A stretch of DNA of 64,000 nucleotides from Pleurodeles waltl (Eukaryota; Chordata; Amphibia; Caudata; Salamandridae). The stretch's first letter is position 1, and each line of letters opens with the position of its first letter. The translations under genes were made by a program, and so were the position numbers. Shown in pieces: positions 31,796 to 43,367 of the stretch. The notes beneath the pieces were generated by a model. The model made no database searches. It was given only the letters and a program-made list of their open reading frames with translations, and was not told where the DNA came from. The stretch lies in NCBI RefSeq assembly GCF_031143425.1, contig NC_090446.1, forward strand, positions 653,997,717 through 654,061,716, given 5' to 3'.

Positions 31796-32884
31796 CACTT
31801 TCTTTTAGTCTGCAAGAACAATATTACATACATAAGTATGATTTCTGATACTCTTTCCCATCCTTTCATAAATGTTGGGCCTTTCGTACAAACATTTATT
31901 TTCTATGCACATCAAAGCTAGTTAGTAAGTGAAAAGGATATAATTAATACTGGTTCCATTGTTTAAGACAATGTTTAGTTGCATCTTATAAGTCAAAGAA
32001 AGGTTATGAAAGAATCTTTTAACTTCAGAAATTTTCCAGCCTAACGAGTTTTGCGATTCAAGCTGCAAGAGTTATGTAATGTTCAGAGCATGCTTTAAAA
32101 CAGTGAGAACTATGGCAGTTTTCGGTTTAGTGACACTTTCACTCTTTAGGATAATTATTACATTTTTGTTTTTCTTTTGGGAGCCTCCGCAGTATTTAAG
32201 CACTGCACATTGCCATTGGCCATTTGCACCTGATTAACCACATAACACATGCCCCATTGCTTGGGGAACAGCCTTTCAGTGTTCCCTTTTTAGGTTGAGC
32301 CTAGACAGCGCTTCAGGATGATCTGTTGTATGTACTTTGCGGACTCTGACTCCTCACACCTCTTATCATTTGTCTGATCAGTTGTCTTGTAAAGTTCCTT
32401 GCTTGCCAGTGGGTAATTTGTCTTCCTGGTCCCTCTTTTTGGCAAGTCGTTTACTCGTTCCCTCCCCTGGAGTATTGCCCCAGGACTTGTTGGCTAGTTT
32501 CTATTTCACTTTCTGCTCAGGAACTATTTTGTTTAATCTGAACAGCTCTTCACACAGCATGGCGCTGCCACTCTTCCTCTACTCTTTGCTGGCGCTACTC
32601 GCTCTCGTCCCTCTGCTCCCACTGGGTCCTCTGGTACTGATGATTGCTCCCTCTCCTCGGGCTACAGCTGGTTCCTCCACTCATTTAGAAAGAGTAAATA
32701 TACTTTAATAAAGTTATTTTGGGGGCTGCATGACTTATTTAATCAGCACGATTGCCGCACTTTGTTTCAGCTTGAGGGGGCGCGCAACAAACTTCACTTT
32801 TTTCACATGGCGCATGCTTCGTTTGGCCAACCCATCATGGCTACCGCTCTAAGAATGCAGCCTGTTATTGATACCTTTCCCATC

Positions 32885-32888
32885 ATGG
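32885..32888. repeat. 4-bp target duplication ATGG, left
   Basis: ATGG precedes the left LTR and recurs at 49968-49971 after the right LTR. Four bases is the length made by gammaretrovirus-type integrases. Confidence 0.7.
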
Positions 32889-34465
32889 TGTTGGAGTTTG
32901 TCCTTTAAAATTAATATTAACATGAAAGGCTTGCACTATATTGTGTAATGAAGCTGCATAGAAAATGTGTTAACGTAGAAAATATTGCACACGTTTGAAA
33001 TGTGCCCACGGGGAGTGGCCATCAATGCATACGAAGACTAAGTAAACTTATTAATGATAAATCAATTATGTACTAATGTTATGACATGTTATAATTAGAA
33101 TCATATATTAGGGTTTTGTTAACTAAATTACTAGGCCCTAGTTAGCGAGGGTCTGGGCCTAGCTGCCTGGTCTCCTATTAAATTGTGTTTTTCCTAATGT
33201 GCAATGTGCTGTCTTCCTGAAGGACACGAAACTGTACTTTTCCAGAAGCTAGAGATGTGTGTGTAGCCGTAGTAAATTCTTTCTCATGGGACCCGACTTG
33301 CTCAAGGAGACATTCTTGCTGAATGCAACAGTGTAATTCGTAACAGGTGCAAGGCTGCATGGAGTAGGAGAAAACAATGGGACTACTGACTGGAGCGTAA
33401 AGTATAACTTTTCTTACCTGACATTCCACCCGATGAAGACGTCAATAACGAGGGCCAATTAATGGCATGAGAACTGCGTTCTGTGGAAAATTCTAGTGAG
33501 GTGTGTGAGGAATTATTGAACAGAGATAATGATGCACCAAATATTATCCAATGGGGAATTAAGGGCTAGTTAGACAGTTTTGATATAACCGCATGACCCG
33601 AGGAGAAATCTGACATTTTTTGCCATTATTCTGACATTCTGCCTTAAGCCATACTTTGCCATTGCTCTTTTGATCCTTTGCTGTTTATTCTTCCTGATAC
33701 TTTAAACCATCCTCTATCTAAGTCCTTACTGATGCTTACTTCTCCTCCATATGAGGGAAGAGCCTTATTCTTCAGCTATGCCATACTGAGACTTTGCCCT
33801 GTCCTATCTTTGCTGATGGTGAATCGACTGATGTCCTGAGGACGAAGACTGATGCTTAGGTACCAACTGCTTTTTTGATAGAGGCCATAGTTAGATGTTT
33901 TCCAAATTTGTGTTTTCTAAATTGTTTTGCATGAAGTCCAACATGCTGATGCTAATTCGAGGTTAGTTAAGGTGTTCACAAATACCGGATGCAAATAGAC
34001 AAATGACTGAGTTCTTGCTTTGTTGAATCTTGCACTACTGAGAATTTGCTAAGCTGCTTCTTATTAATGATGTATTAGCGCTGAATGAATAGTCTCTATG
34101 CGTTGATTAATTGTGTTTTAATGATAAATCTGAAGAGTTACTAATGAGACTGATTGCTAATGAGTTTAACGGAGATGATTATTAGATTGTAATCAATAGG
34201 GAATACATATCCTAACACTTAACTAGATTTGTGTGGTTATTCATGGCCGAACGGTCATGGTGTTTTCATTTATTGATTCTTAATAAATGTTATTGATTAA
34301 AGTGTTGATTAGTTACTAAGAATATTGATTGGGTTATTGATATATTGATTTTATGATGCCAGAAAGATATCTCGTACTGGGAAGTCTCCGAACGTGGTCA
34401 AAAGGTTCATCGGCCTAGGCGTGTCTCCTTGTAAGTTTACTTATCAAGGTTCTGACGCACTGCCA
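32889..34465 (+). repeat. 5' LTR of the endogenous retrovirus (1577 bp)
   Basis: Begins TGTTGGAGTTTGTCC and ends GACGCACTGCCA. Aligns throughout with 48319-49967. It lacks about 50 bp present in the 3' LTR near 49312-49370. Confidence 0.9.
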
Positions 34466-34470
34466 GTTTT

Positions 34471-34488
34471 TGGTAGCAAGGGTAATGG
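34471..34488 (+). promoter_or_regulatory. Primer-binding site candidate
   Basis: TGGTAGCAAGGGTAATGG lies five bases after the 5' LTR. It starts TGG and partly resembles an initiator-Met-type site (TGGTAGCA). The tRNA is not certain. Confidence 0.5.
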
Positions 34489-35546
34489 TTTGGCCCTTTG
34501 GGGCCCCAGGACGAGGGACTACTGTTTGATAAGATTGTTGGTTCGAAAGGTCTGAAGGTCTAGTAGAAATTGATGAGCGTAGTTTGGAAGTAAGCAAGGT
34601 GTATCAGAAAATTAGGCTTTGGGAAAATTGTTCTTTTTCAATGATGCAAATTGGAGAGATGAAATGCCCCTAAGTCCCAAGTGACTTTCCTGGAATCTCA
34701 GAGCCTGATGAAGGGAGTTTGAGCATGTTCTCGGCATTCTAGTGATAGTGTGAGTGGAGTAGGGTTTGCGCTTGCACAGCTTATGCATATCGCAGGTGAA
34801 GTGTGAAGTCTGTGAGGATTTTAGGCCAAATGATGATGTTTTAGTAAGAGTGTGCATACTCCGCAGTACAAGAGTAGGGAAGTCGGCGAACTTCATGTGA
34901 GTGTGGTGCTTTGTGCTCAAAATTGTCCACGTGGCTGTTGGTGATGTACGGACCCTCCGTGGTCTAAGACTCCGGAGTATATTGATAAGTGTATGAGACA
35001 CTTGGTTTATGTTGTAATTTGCACAGTTTAACAGGTCGATGGTGAAATCGACGAGTCGAGTTTGAGTCAAAGTGAGTGAATGAAAACTTCGATGGAGATT
35101 TGGTGAGTTCTAAAGTGCACTAGAACAACCCATCGACAAGTCGAGAGTAAAATTTGCGGGTCAAATTTTGATTGAGAGTGCGGGATGTGAGAAGGAGAGA
35201 GTAGCGGCCGAGGCTAAGCAAAATCCCTGTAAAGTTCTGAAGCGATTGTGTTACCCTTTCCTGTAGTAAACCGGAAAATTTGAGGTTTTGTTGGTGCTTG
35301 CAATGTATTGCATTAGTTTTGCGTGAATTGAGAGTGAGGAAGACAAGCCGCAGGACTTTGTCAGCCGCAGTGTGTGTGAGTGTGACGTCATTGGAGCCGT
35401 GCTGGGATAGGTAGGTTAGTGAGGAGGGTCGCGCACGGATTGGCAGCCGTCCGTGAGAGGCAATTGATTGAGAAGATAGGCGAAGGGGGTTCTGGGAATT
35501 AAAGTCACTTCTTGATTCGATTGTGAACAAAATAAAAGACGCAAAA
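34489..35546 (+). other. Retroviral leader, about 1.06 kb
   Basis: Long untranslated leader between primer site and gag ATG. The open frames on the minus strand (34612-35070, 35120-35560) have no recognisable motif. A splice donor for env message should lie here or in gag; GGTAGGT at 35410 and AAGTGAGTG at 35070 are possible but unproven. Confidence 0.5.
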
Positions 35547-36644
35547 ATGAAATTTTTCAAGGCTTTAAAGAGCGCTTTGAGGGGAGATGTATATATTACT
35601 GCGAGTGTAGGGGAAGTTACACCGGCTTATGCCATAATGGCGGAAAGAGGTGTCGTGCCATGCCTTTGGCTAAAGCAATGGTGCAAAGCGATGGAGAAAG
35701 AAGGGTGTTTGGCGTTTCCGGAACACGGAACGTTCAACATAAGGGTTTTGGAAAATTTGTGGAGGGTGCTAAATGAGCTAAAGCCACCACCGAGGCCAGC
35801 ACAGTTTGAGGCGTTAGCAATTTGGGAATTGATGGCAATACGACAACAGCAACAGAAATTTGAGAGAAGAATGAGGAAAGCAGAAAAGACACTAGCGGAG
35901 GCTAGGTGGGATAGTGCACAGAGAGTTTGGAGGAGAGAAACAATAGATGGAATTGGGATATTTCCAGCAATAGCTCAAGAAGGTTAAGACAAAGGAGGGA
36001 AAGCCACTTGTAAGACTGATAAAAGTCCTTCTAAAGACAAAGAGACTAAGAAGCCCTGGTCAGAGATGGATGACTCAGACGATGATGAGTTCTTTAATCA
36101 GTTACTGAATGACCGACCTCCGCCATATGCAATAGATAATAATAGACCTAGTACTAGTACATGTCCTGCAGGTTCGACCCAAGACAAAGTGACAATGAAT
36201 CCGGTACAGGTTACTCCTGTCTCCACACCAGTTCCAGTGCACAGTAGTATTAGTGTGTCTACTGCTCCAGAGATGCAATCTCAGCTGCAGCCACCGCAGG
36301 TTCAGAGACTTTACATCGATGTCCCAATCTTAGAGACCACAACGAATCTGATGGTGCCGGCATATACGAGACCAAAGCTGATTCAGACTGATCCAACTCC
36401 ACCTTTACTGCCTCAGGTGCAGCAGCAAATGATTCCAAATTTCACTTCGGCCACAGGACCACAATCAGCCATGGCACCAGTAATAAACCAGAATATGGGA
36501 GTTAATGCTCTACAGGTTTTGGGAAATAGGCAGCCGCCAGCCGCCATATCCTTGCCCATTACAGTTGGTCCTCCAGTACCATTGTATGCGCAGGCGAAGC
36601 CTAGTGTATGCGATCAAGGGATAATGACCCAAGAGATGACATGA
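35547..36644 (+). pseudogene. gag: ERV gag: matrix and PPPY late-domain region
   Basis: The first plausible ATG is 35547 (MKFFKALKSALRG); the frame upstream to 35523 has only a GTG. About 147 matrix residues follow, rich in Arg, Glu and Trp, with a coiled-coil-like QQQQKFERRMRKAEK segment. TAA at 35985-35987 interrupts, but the same frame continues through KSPSKDKETKKPW and an acidic DDSDDDEFF stretch. PPPY lies at 36117-36128, a late-domain motif that recruits NEDD4-type ligases, then Pro/Gln-rich sequence to TGA at 36642-36644. No Gly at position 2, so canonical myristoylation is absent. Confidence 0.8.
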
Positions 36645-38101
36645 GGAGGGTTCGTAGGGAGCTCTCAAGGGATGACTTCGATGGAACAGACATTCGAGAG
36701 ATCTAGGTCCATGTTAGACTTTAGTCCAATGGGGGCTCCCCCGGATGGTATGAGACAATCAGGTTTGGGACTGCTGACACCGCAGATTGTGCCAATATGC
36801 CGCAGACACCCATAGCGCAGACTGGGAATATCTCATTACAAGGTTTGACAGCCCAACAGCTGAATGACTGGTTAGATAAGTTGAATTCACAGTCTACTCC
36901 TGCAGCAGCAGGGAGGTCGGGAGGAGAAGAGTACAGAATTTTGTGAGGTTGGGCATGGAGGCAAATGAACTTGTTGAAGGGAGCATGGGAGTGAACAGGT
37001 TAGAGTCATACATGGAAGCGGAATTGAGATACTTGTGTCCGAAAATAACCAAAGAAGTGAGCAGGGTGCACCAGAGGTTGGCAAATTTGGCAGACAAATA
37101 TGGAATAGACTTAGAAAATACCAAACATCTGAAAAGGAGTTACAGGTTAGACTTTGAGCCTAGGGAGCCTAAGGACTTTGAACACATGAGGTCTACTGGG
37201 ATGAAGGCACACCTTAAAGAAATACTGCAGAGCGCCCAAGTTTGGGGAGCCTTAGAGAAGTGGGAAGGCAGATGGGCGAAGAAAAGAGATAAGAGGAAAA
37301 GTGATTGCATAGAGCAGCCAGCAAAGGCCTTACAGGATGCTAGTATGGTGAAGATGTTACCAATGAGGGAAACAGCCGAAGGGGTTCTTGTCCATGTGCC
37401 GTGGACTAGAGGTGATATTCTGTCATTTACGAATGACTTTCCCAGGCTGGGGGAGAAGCCGATAGAGTGGTATCAGCAGATGGACAGGTTTTTGAAGCTT
37501 GCGAAATGTCTCTGGGAAGACATGAATACTTTCTTTGAGATCATATTTCCGGCTGATTTGTGGCTTGAGTGCAAGAGAAGTGTGGATTGGCCAACCGCGG
37601 AACCGGCAAGAGATAGAGTCACAGGAGCACCGTCTCCTGAGGTGATGAAGTATTACTATAAGGTGGTTGAGTTCCTGAAACAGAGCATTTCGCCGAAAGA
37701 ATATTGGTTGGCAAAAGATTGATCGGACGGCTCAGGAAGCCAAGGAGTCAATACATGCCTATTATAAGAGGTTGTTGAAGGCATTCAGGCACTACAGTGG
37801 TACAGAGGTTGTTGAGGGTGAGGGACATGAATCACCTTGTGTTTAGGTTTGTTGAAGGGTTGAGACCTGAGATTAGTCAGATGATTAAGAACCACTTGAT
37901 TTGTTGGCAAGCGAAGCCGATTGACGAGGTGTTGCAGTATGCGAAGTACTGTAGTGACGAAATTGAGAAGAAGCAGAGAAAATTGAAGGAGAAGGCGATG
38001 GCGATGCAAATTAAGGCAGCACATCAGGGATGCAGGGAGGTTGTCTACAACAGATGGTGCAACAGCCGCAAGGAAGCGGGATGTTTCAGGCGCAAGTGAG
38101 A
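36645..38101 (+). pseudogene. gag: ERV gag: capsid region, frameshifted
   Basis: Capsid is spread over three frames. The first (36943-37722) contains YLCPKITKEVSRVHQRLANL and the region MRETAEGVLVHVPWTRGDIL through DFPRLGEKPIEWYQQMDRFL, typical of gammaretrovirus-like capsid N-terminal domains. A second short frame (near 37715-37790) carries RTAQEAKESIHAYYKRLLKA. A third (37797-38099) has LRPEISQMIKNHLI, a major-homology-like stretch. The shifts near 37720 and 37795 disable it. Confidence 0.8.
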
Positions 38102-38632
38102 GGCAGAGGTCGAGGAGGTTTTGTGAACAGAAGCACAGACTTGAACACTATAGTAGTTCAAAACGATATACAGGGAATGAAGAAGATGTTACCTTGTCAT
38201 GCTTGCGGGGGCGCTGGACATTGGAAGCGGGAGTGCCCGATGATGGTGCAGGAGGGTGTTGTTCAACAAAGCAATGATGCCAGTGCATTCCAAAATGTGA
38301 AAGGACCGAGGCTGAGAGGTCCTAATACGAACTTTCAGAATAATATGAATCAGATGCAGGGTTTTCAACCCATGCAGCAAGTGCAGATGCCACGTATACA
38401 ACCGATGCAGTTGCAGCAAATGCAGCAGCAGGTTCCTATGGTACCTAGACAGCAAATGCAAGTGCCGTTAGCGCTAATGGAACAGCAGCAGGTGATGCTT
38501 CCTCAACAGGTCACAGGTCAAAGAATGGGTCAAAATAACGCAGTACAACACTTCCCATTGCGTGGTGAGAATGGAATAAACGATCAGATGAGAGTTCAGA
38601 TAGTTCAGAGTGTAGTCTTGCAGCGTCCCTAG
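38102..38632 (+). pseudogene. gag: ERV gag: nucleocapsid with one zinc knuckle
   Basis: The frame open from 38030 carries basic RGRGRGGF, then a single knuckle CHACGGAGHWKREC (CX2CX4HX4C) at 38195-38235, which binds genomic RNA. A Gln/Met-rich tail of about 90 residues follows, unusual in length and composition. It ends TAG at 38630-38632. Confidence 0.8.
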
Positions 38633-38992
38633 AAGTAGATCAGAAAGGACCCTATGTTCAGGGGAAGGTAATGGGTCACAAGGTTTCATTCTTGGTTGAC
38701 ACAGGAGCCACACGCTCTACGGTCAGAAGTGCAGAGGTTCTGAAACTGCCCCTTTCGGGATGTACGGTCAAGGAATTAGGGGCCAGATGTAGCAAAGGAT
38801 TTTTCCCATTCTGTGTCAATGCGAAAATGTGTTCGTACATATGGCCCTAGGAGTGGCAAACCAGCTCCGGACTAACCCGATCACAGATCCGGTACAGGTT
38901 GAGCTTGGCTCTTTTCAGGGATTGCACAGGTTTGTGGTTTGCGATTCGAGTCCCATGTCCCTACTGGGAAGAGACTTACTGTGCAAGACTAA
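38602..38992 (+). pseudogene. pro: ERV protease, frameshifted
   Basis: SFLVDTGATRSTV contains the aspartic protease DTGA at 38698-38709. It is in the -1 frame relative to the nucleocapsid frame and open from about 38602, so it overlaps the gag end. The frame closes at 38848-38850 (TAG). The rest of the domain continues in another frame from 38829 (HMALGVANQL...SSPMSLLGRDLLCK), so one frameshift lies near 38825. The fold-back element at 38993 cuts just after the end of the domain. Confidence 0.8.
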
Positions 38993-39422
38993 GGCCCTCA
39001 TTACGACCTTGGCGGGCGACTGACACCGCCCGCCAAGATAGGACCGCCGGGCAGCCGCGGCCATTTGGAGATCCCCGCTGGGCCGGCGGGCGGAAACCCA
39101 GTTCCGCCGGCCCAGCAGGGATCTCGGCCGCAACACAGGAGCCGGCTCCAAATGGAGCCGGCGGTGTTGCGGCTGTGCGACGGGGGCCCTGCGACTCCCC
39201 GTACCGCCAGCCTTTTCCTGGTGGTTCAAACCGCCAGGAAAAGGCTGGCGGTAGGGGGACTCGTAATCCCCTGGGCAGCGCTGCCCTGGCGGATTAAAAC
39301 CGCCGTGACCGGCGGTGCGACGTTGCGGTCGAAATACCATGGGAAGCACCGCCAGCCTGTTGGCGGTGCTTCCGTTGAAACAACCCTGGCGGTCTATGAC
39401 CGCCAGGGTTGTAATTACCCCC
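38993..39422. mobile_element. GC-rich fold-back element (430 bp) at the pro/pol boundary
   Basis: The left end GGCCCTCATTACGACC pairs with the reverse complement of the right end, GGGGGTAATTACAACC, and both run into GGCGG words. The interior is about two-thirds G+C with nested inverted repeats around CCGCCAG/CTGGCGG and CCGCTGGGC. Flanks TAA and TAG could be a 3-bp duplication. It is kin to 57971-58592. The open frame running through it into RT is accidental. Confidence 0.85.
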
Positions 39423-40948
39423 TAGATGTTCTATCACCTGTTCAAATGAGGGAATTGAGGTTCAGTCGAACAGTGATGATGAAGGAGAAGATGAGCAGAT
39501 TGCAGCACCTGAAACAGACCACAGACGAGGAATATCCTCTGATTAACTTCTTCCCGATGTTCACAGTGGCTGATCTCCCGGCAGACTTGCAGGGAACAGT
39601 CCAAGAGAAAGTGTGGGATTTGACAGGAAAAGAAGTAGGACTGATTAAAGGAATGGAGCCAGTTAAAGTCAGTGTGAAGACGAATGCTGTGTTCCCCCAG
39701 GTACCGCAATACCATATGGCGCAAGATGTGCTTATAAAGGTGACGCAATTAATTGCAGACTTTGTGAAACAGGGAGTCTTGAAGGAGGTGATGAGCAGCC
39801 CATGTAATTCACCAATAATGGGACTGAGAAAGCCTTGTGGGAAAGTTTGCATTGTCCAAGACTTGAGAAAGATCAATGACATGGTGGTGAAATGCTGCCC
39901 AGTGGTGCCAAATACAGCTGTGATTATGTTCCAGGTTCCATGTGATGCAGGGTGGTTCACAGTAATTGATTTGTCCCAAGCGTTCTTTTCTGTGCCTCTT
40001 CATGAGGATAGCCAATTTTTCTTCAGTTTCAAATTCCTGGATAAGGTTTACAATTGGTGTCGATTTCCTCAAGGGTTTTCGGAATCACCTTCCATATTCA
40101 ATCAGATACTGAAGAAGGATTTGGAGCCGTTGGAATTGCCTTTTCAATCGACTCTAGTGCAGTACATTGATGATCTGTTGATCGCATCCAAAACGAGGGA
40201 TGAGTGCAAGTATGATTCGATTGCCTTACTGAATCACTTGGGAAAGAACGGACACAAGGTGTCCCCAAAGAAGTTGCAATATTGCCAGAAAAAGGTGAAG
40301 TATTTGGGTCATCAAATTGAGAAAGGGTCAAGGAAGTTGTCCAGGGAAAGAGTGACTGCACTGTTACAGATGAATCCCCCAACAACACGGAGAGATGTTA
40401 GGATGTTTCTGGGAATGGTAGGTTACTTTCGTCAGTGGATCCCAAATTTTTCAGTCATCTCCAAGCCATTGGTGAGACTGACGGTCAAGGAAGGGCCAGA
40501 TGTCATAGTGCTGACAGAGAAAGAAATGAAGGTGTTTACTGAGCTAAGGGAGAGCATGTGCAGGGCTCCAGCTTTAGGTATGCCTGATTACGCGAAGCCT
40601 TTTGTTCAGTTTTGTCACAAACGTGATGCATGTTCTTTGTCTGTCCTGACACAGGTCCATGGAGGTGTAAACCAACCAGTAGCATATTTTTCAGCTACTT
40701 TGGACCAAGTTGCAGCAGCTTTACCAGGTTGTCTGCGTGCAGTAGCAGCAGTTGGCCAGAGCCTCACACAGTGTGAAGGCATAGTGATGGGACATCCTTT
40801 AACAGTCATGGTCCCTCACTCAGTTGAGATCCTGTTGACCCGTAGCAAAACGCAACACATGACAAATGCAAGGCTGACAACATATGAAACGATTCTATTG
40901 GGGTCACCAAATGTAACGTTGAAAAGATGTACAGTGTTGAACCCGTGA
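39423..40948 (+). pseudogene. pol: ERV reverse transcriptase
   Basis: About 508 codons open after the fold-back element. RT landmarks in order: VLKEVMSSPCNSPIMGLRKP, CIVQDLRKIND, VIDLSQAFFSVPLHEDSQFF, FPQGFSESPSIFNQILKKDL. The catalytic YIDD follows at 40163-40174, then KVKYLGHQIEKG and the connection domain to CTVLNP. TGA at 40946-40948 closes the frame, which continues unbroken into RNase H. The RT core keeps its catalytic residues. Sequence is closest in style to gamma/epsilonretroviruses rather than to Ty3/gypsy. Confidence 0.88.
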
Positions 40949-41500
40949 ACTTTGCTTCCAAATGAAAACACAGAAGATGTTGAAGATGTAGAACATGATT
41001 GTCTTGAGGTAACAGAAATGTGCACCAATCCGAGGCCTGATATTAAAGATACCCAATTGGAAGAAAATGACCAAATTATCTTTGTCAATGGCTCATGTTT
41101 GAGAGACTCAGTAGAAGTGCTGAGAGCCGGATACGGTGTATGTACGATCTCTGGTATCCTGGAAGCGTCTTGGCTTGAAAGAGTATATTCTGCTCAATTG
41201 GCTGAATTGGTTGCTCTTACTAGAGCTTGCCATGCCGCTGCCCAACTGAGAGTGACTATCTATACTGATAGCAGATTGTCCATGATTTTGGCCAACTATG
41301 GTCACAGAGGGGTTTCCTGACCTCTTCTGGTTCTCCAGTGAAAAATGGTGAAAGAATTAAGGAGTTGTTGCACGCGATTCAGTTACCTCATGAAATTGCC
41401 GTGGTGAAATGCAGTGCTCACCTGAAATCACAAGACTTTGTTTCGATGGGAAATGGATATGCGGATCAAGTTGCAAGGTTTTGTGAAATTGAACTGTATA
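40949..41500 (+). pseudogene. pol: ERV RNase H
   Basis: In frame with RT after one TGA. Open frame 40952-41320: IFVNGSCLRDSVEVLRAGYG, AQLAELVALTRACHAA (catalytic Glu), YTDSRLSM (catalytic Asp). The first Asp position reads FVNGS, so D is replaced by N. A frameshift near 41313 moves the C-terminal part into another frame to about 41508, followed by TAA. The integrase frame begins around 41438 with overlap. Confidence 0.82.
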
Positions 41501-42316
41501 TCATTTAAGGATCAGTGGGAGTTGTTACCTGAAACAGAAAATGAGACATGCACAGGTTACGCATTAAGGGTGATTGACACGTTAGAAGAATTGAGATTGT
41601 TGCAGGGACGTGCCAGCAAAGATGAGAAGCGTTCTTGGGTTAGGATGCAATCTGTACAAAGACCAGATGACTTGTGGGTTTCAGATGAAGGGAAAATGGT
41701 CTTGCCGAACAGTCTTCTGTCACAGTTTGCAAGGTTTTACCATGGTCAAGCACATATTGGGAGAGATGCCATGATCAGGTTGTTCAAAATTGACTGGTTT
41801 AACCCGAAATTCAGACAAGCTGCAGAAGTGATCTGTCATAGGTGCATCATCTGTCAACAGATGAATGCGGGGAAAGGAACAGTGGTGAATTTGAGCCTCA
41901 TTGGGAGAGCGGGAGGTCCAAATAGCAGAATGCAATTGGATTTTATTGAGATGCCCATGTGTGGAGGATTGAGATATGTGTTGGTGATTGTGTGTATCTT
42001 TAGTCACTGGATTGAAGCATACCCTACACGCAGGAATGACAGTCTCACAGTAGCGAGGCTGCTGCTTAGGGAATTGATACCACGTTTCGGGTTTCCAATC
42101 TCTTTAGAATCAGATAGAGGAAGTCACTTCAACATCGAGGTTGCTAAGCTATTGTGTGCAGCATTGAACATTGAACAGAAGTTGCATTGTAGTTACCTCC
42201 ATGAAGCATCAGGACTAGTGGAACAGATGAATGGTACCCTGAAGTCAAGAATGGCAAAAATGTGTGCAGCTACGAATTTGAAATGGCCCAATGCATTGCC
42301 TTTGGTGTTAATGTAA
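41438..42316 (+). pseudogene. pol: ERV integrase, zinc domain and catalytic core
   Basis: The HHCC zinc domain (FYHGQAHIGRD...CHRCIICQQMN) precedes the DD35E core: D at 41939-41941 (LDFIEM), D at 42113-42115 (SDRGSHF), E at 42221-42223 (GLVEQMN), with 35 residues between the last two. All catalytic residues are present. TAA at 42314-42316 stops the frame, which otherwise continues into the C-terminal domain. The first ~25 residues of this frame overlap the RNase H end in another register. Confidence 0.87.
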
Positions 42317-42856
42317 ATGAGAAATACACCTAACAAGAAAACAGGACTGTCCCCTCATGAAATTCTCATGGGCCGAGCTATGAGACTGCCCGCAGTGCCT
42401 GCGAATGCTCTTGTGAATATCACGGATGATATGGTATTGGACTACTGCAAGGGTCTGGCTGACGTGGTCCGCTGTTTTTCCCACCAGGTGGAAGCTACCA
42501 CCCTGCCACCGATAAATGATCCAGGACACAACCTGAAAGCTGGTGACTGGGTTGTCATCAAGAAACACGTAAGGAAGTCGTGTTTGGAGCCACATTGGAA
42601 GGGGCCATATCAAGTAATACTAACGACCACTACTGCTGTGAAGTGTGCGGGGATTCCGAATTGGATCCATGCCAGTCACATGAAAAAGGTGACGTGTCCA
42701 ACAGATGAGGAAGTTGAGTTGTTGAAACTACCAACAACAGAGAAGGAAGTCTCAGGGCCGGAGAGTGGTCGAAGGGGAACTGAGACAGAAGGAGACCCCG
42801 GTAAGGACAGCTTGTCCGGTGAGGACAGACGAAGGAGAGGAGACCCAGAGGGGTGA
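42317..42856 (+). pseudogene. pol: ERV integrase C-terminal domain
   Basis: Same frame as the core after one stop. KKTGLSPHEILMGRAMRLP matches the end of the core. AGDWVVIKKHVRKSCLEPHW, then KGPYQVILTTTTAVKCAGIP and WIHASHMKKV form the GPY/F-type module of gamma-like integrases, which helps target-site choice. It ends at TGA 42854-42856 after a charged tail. Confidence 0.85.
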
Positions 42857-43367
42857 CGGTGAGCCTATCTCAACTGAGGCACCAGGAGAGCCAAATCAGA
42901 GGGAGGTTCTCCCAGAAGCAGACAAATATGGAAATGAGCTAGAGCCCCTGACAGACCCAGAAGGCGAAGGAGTTGAGGCGGAAGGGAGTCAGAGTGTCCA
43001 GACTCCTCCTGAGCAAATTGCAGGTCCATCAAGAGAAAACACCATACAGACAGAGGAGTGCGAAGAATTGCCACAGGAGAGATCAAAGACCAGAGATACA
43101 TTGAAAGAAGATAAGTGGCCGGAATGGCAAATGAAAAAGAGAAAGGTGGTTGTCGAAGATGCAATAGAGGAAGAGGTTGATACAACAAAGATTGAAGATC
43201 TAAGTGAAGGAGAGTTGCAAGGTGATCGCAAGTTGAAAAGAAAGAGAGTAGCAAACAGAAGGTACGCGGGTCCTGAATGGGCGTATGCAACGTCAGCTGA
43301 ATGGCAACAAGAGTTCTTGGCGTTTTGCTTTGATAGAGAGATTCCAGGTCAGTACTTTGGCACCTGA
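42765..43367 (+). CDS. 200-codon charged ORF between integrase and env
   Basis: Open for 200 codons in the +1 frame relative to integrase, overlapping its last 92 bases. There is no ATG at the start of the frame (first codon GTG), so it may be a frameshifted extension of pol or may need its own splicing or recoding. It is Glu/Thr/Pro-rich, then has two basic clusters (KKRKVVV and RKLKRKRVANRR) that resemble nuclear localisation signals. It ends with the aromatic stretch YAGPEWAYATSAEWQQEFLA. I do not recognise a family. Being intact while every surrounding gene is broken is notable but could be chance. Confidence 0.45.
   Translation: MVEGELRQKETPVRTACPVRTDEGEETQRGDGEPISTEAPGEPNQREVLPEADKYGNELEPLTDPEGEGVEAEGSQSVQTPPEQIAGPSRENTIQTEECEELPQERSKTRDTLKEDKWPEWQMKKRKVVVEDAIEEEVDTTKIEDLSEGELQGDRKLKRKRVANRRYAGPEWAYATSAEWQQEFLAFCFDREIPGQYFGT

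Larger units (their letters stand above)
31240..32888 (-). other. Possible LTR remnant and unassigned sequence
   Basis: Immediately 5' of the relic gag on the minus strand is TTCAATAAACTTTGG (near 31300, a polyadenylation-like AATAAA), with an LTR-like end ...TTTTAACA near 31240. This suggests the relic's 5' LTR. Two 86-bp tandem units lie inside. The plus strand near 32190-32710 has a TATTTAA and a distal AATAAA and could be another LTR. A 123-codon hydrophobic frame at 32337-32708 has no recognised features. Boundaries not resolved. Confidence 0.35.

Noticed and set aside
32337..32708. 123-codon frame with a hydrophobic segment, possible membrane protein
   Set aside because: No homology recognised, no start context, and it lies in probable LTR-like sequence.
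34612..35560. Two minus-strand frames (152 and 146 codons) in the retroviral leader
   Set aside because: Antisense to the leader, no motif; antisense genes are not expected in simple retroviruses.
39065..39422. N-terminal 119 codons of the long frame leading into RT
   Set aside because: They are translation of the GC-rich fold-back element, not of the provirus.
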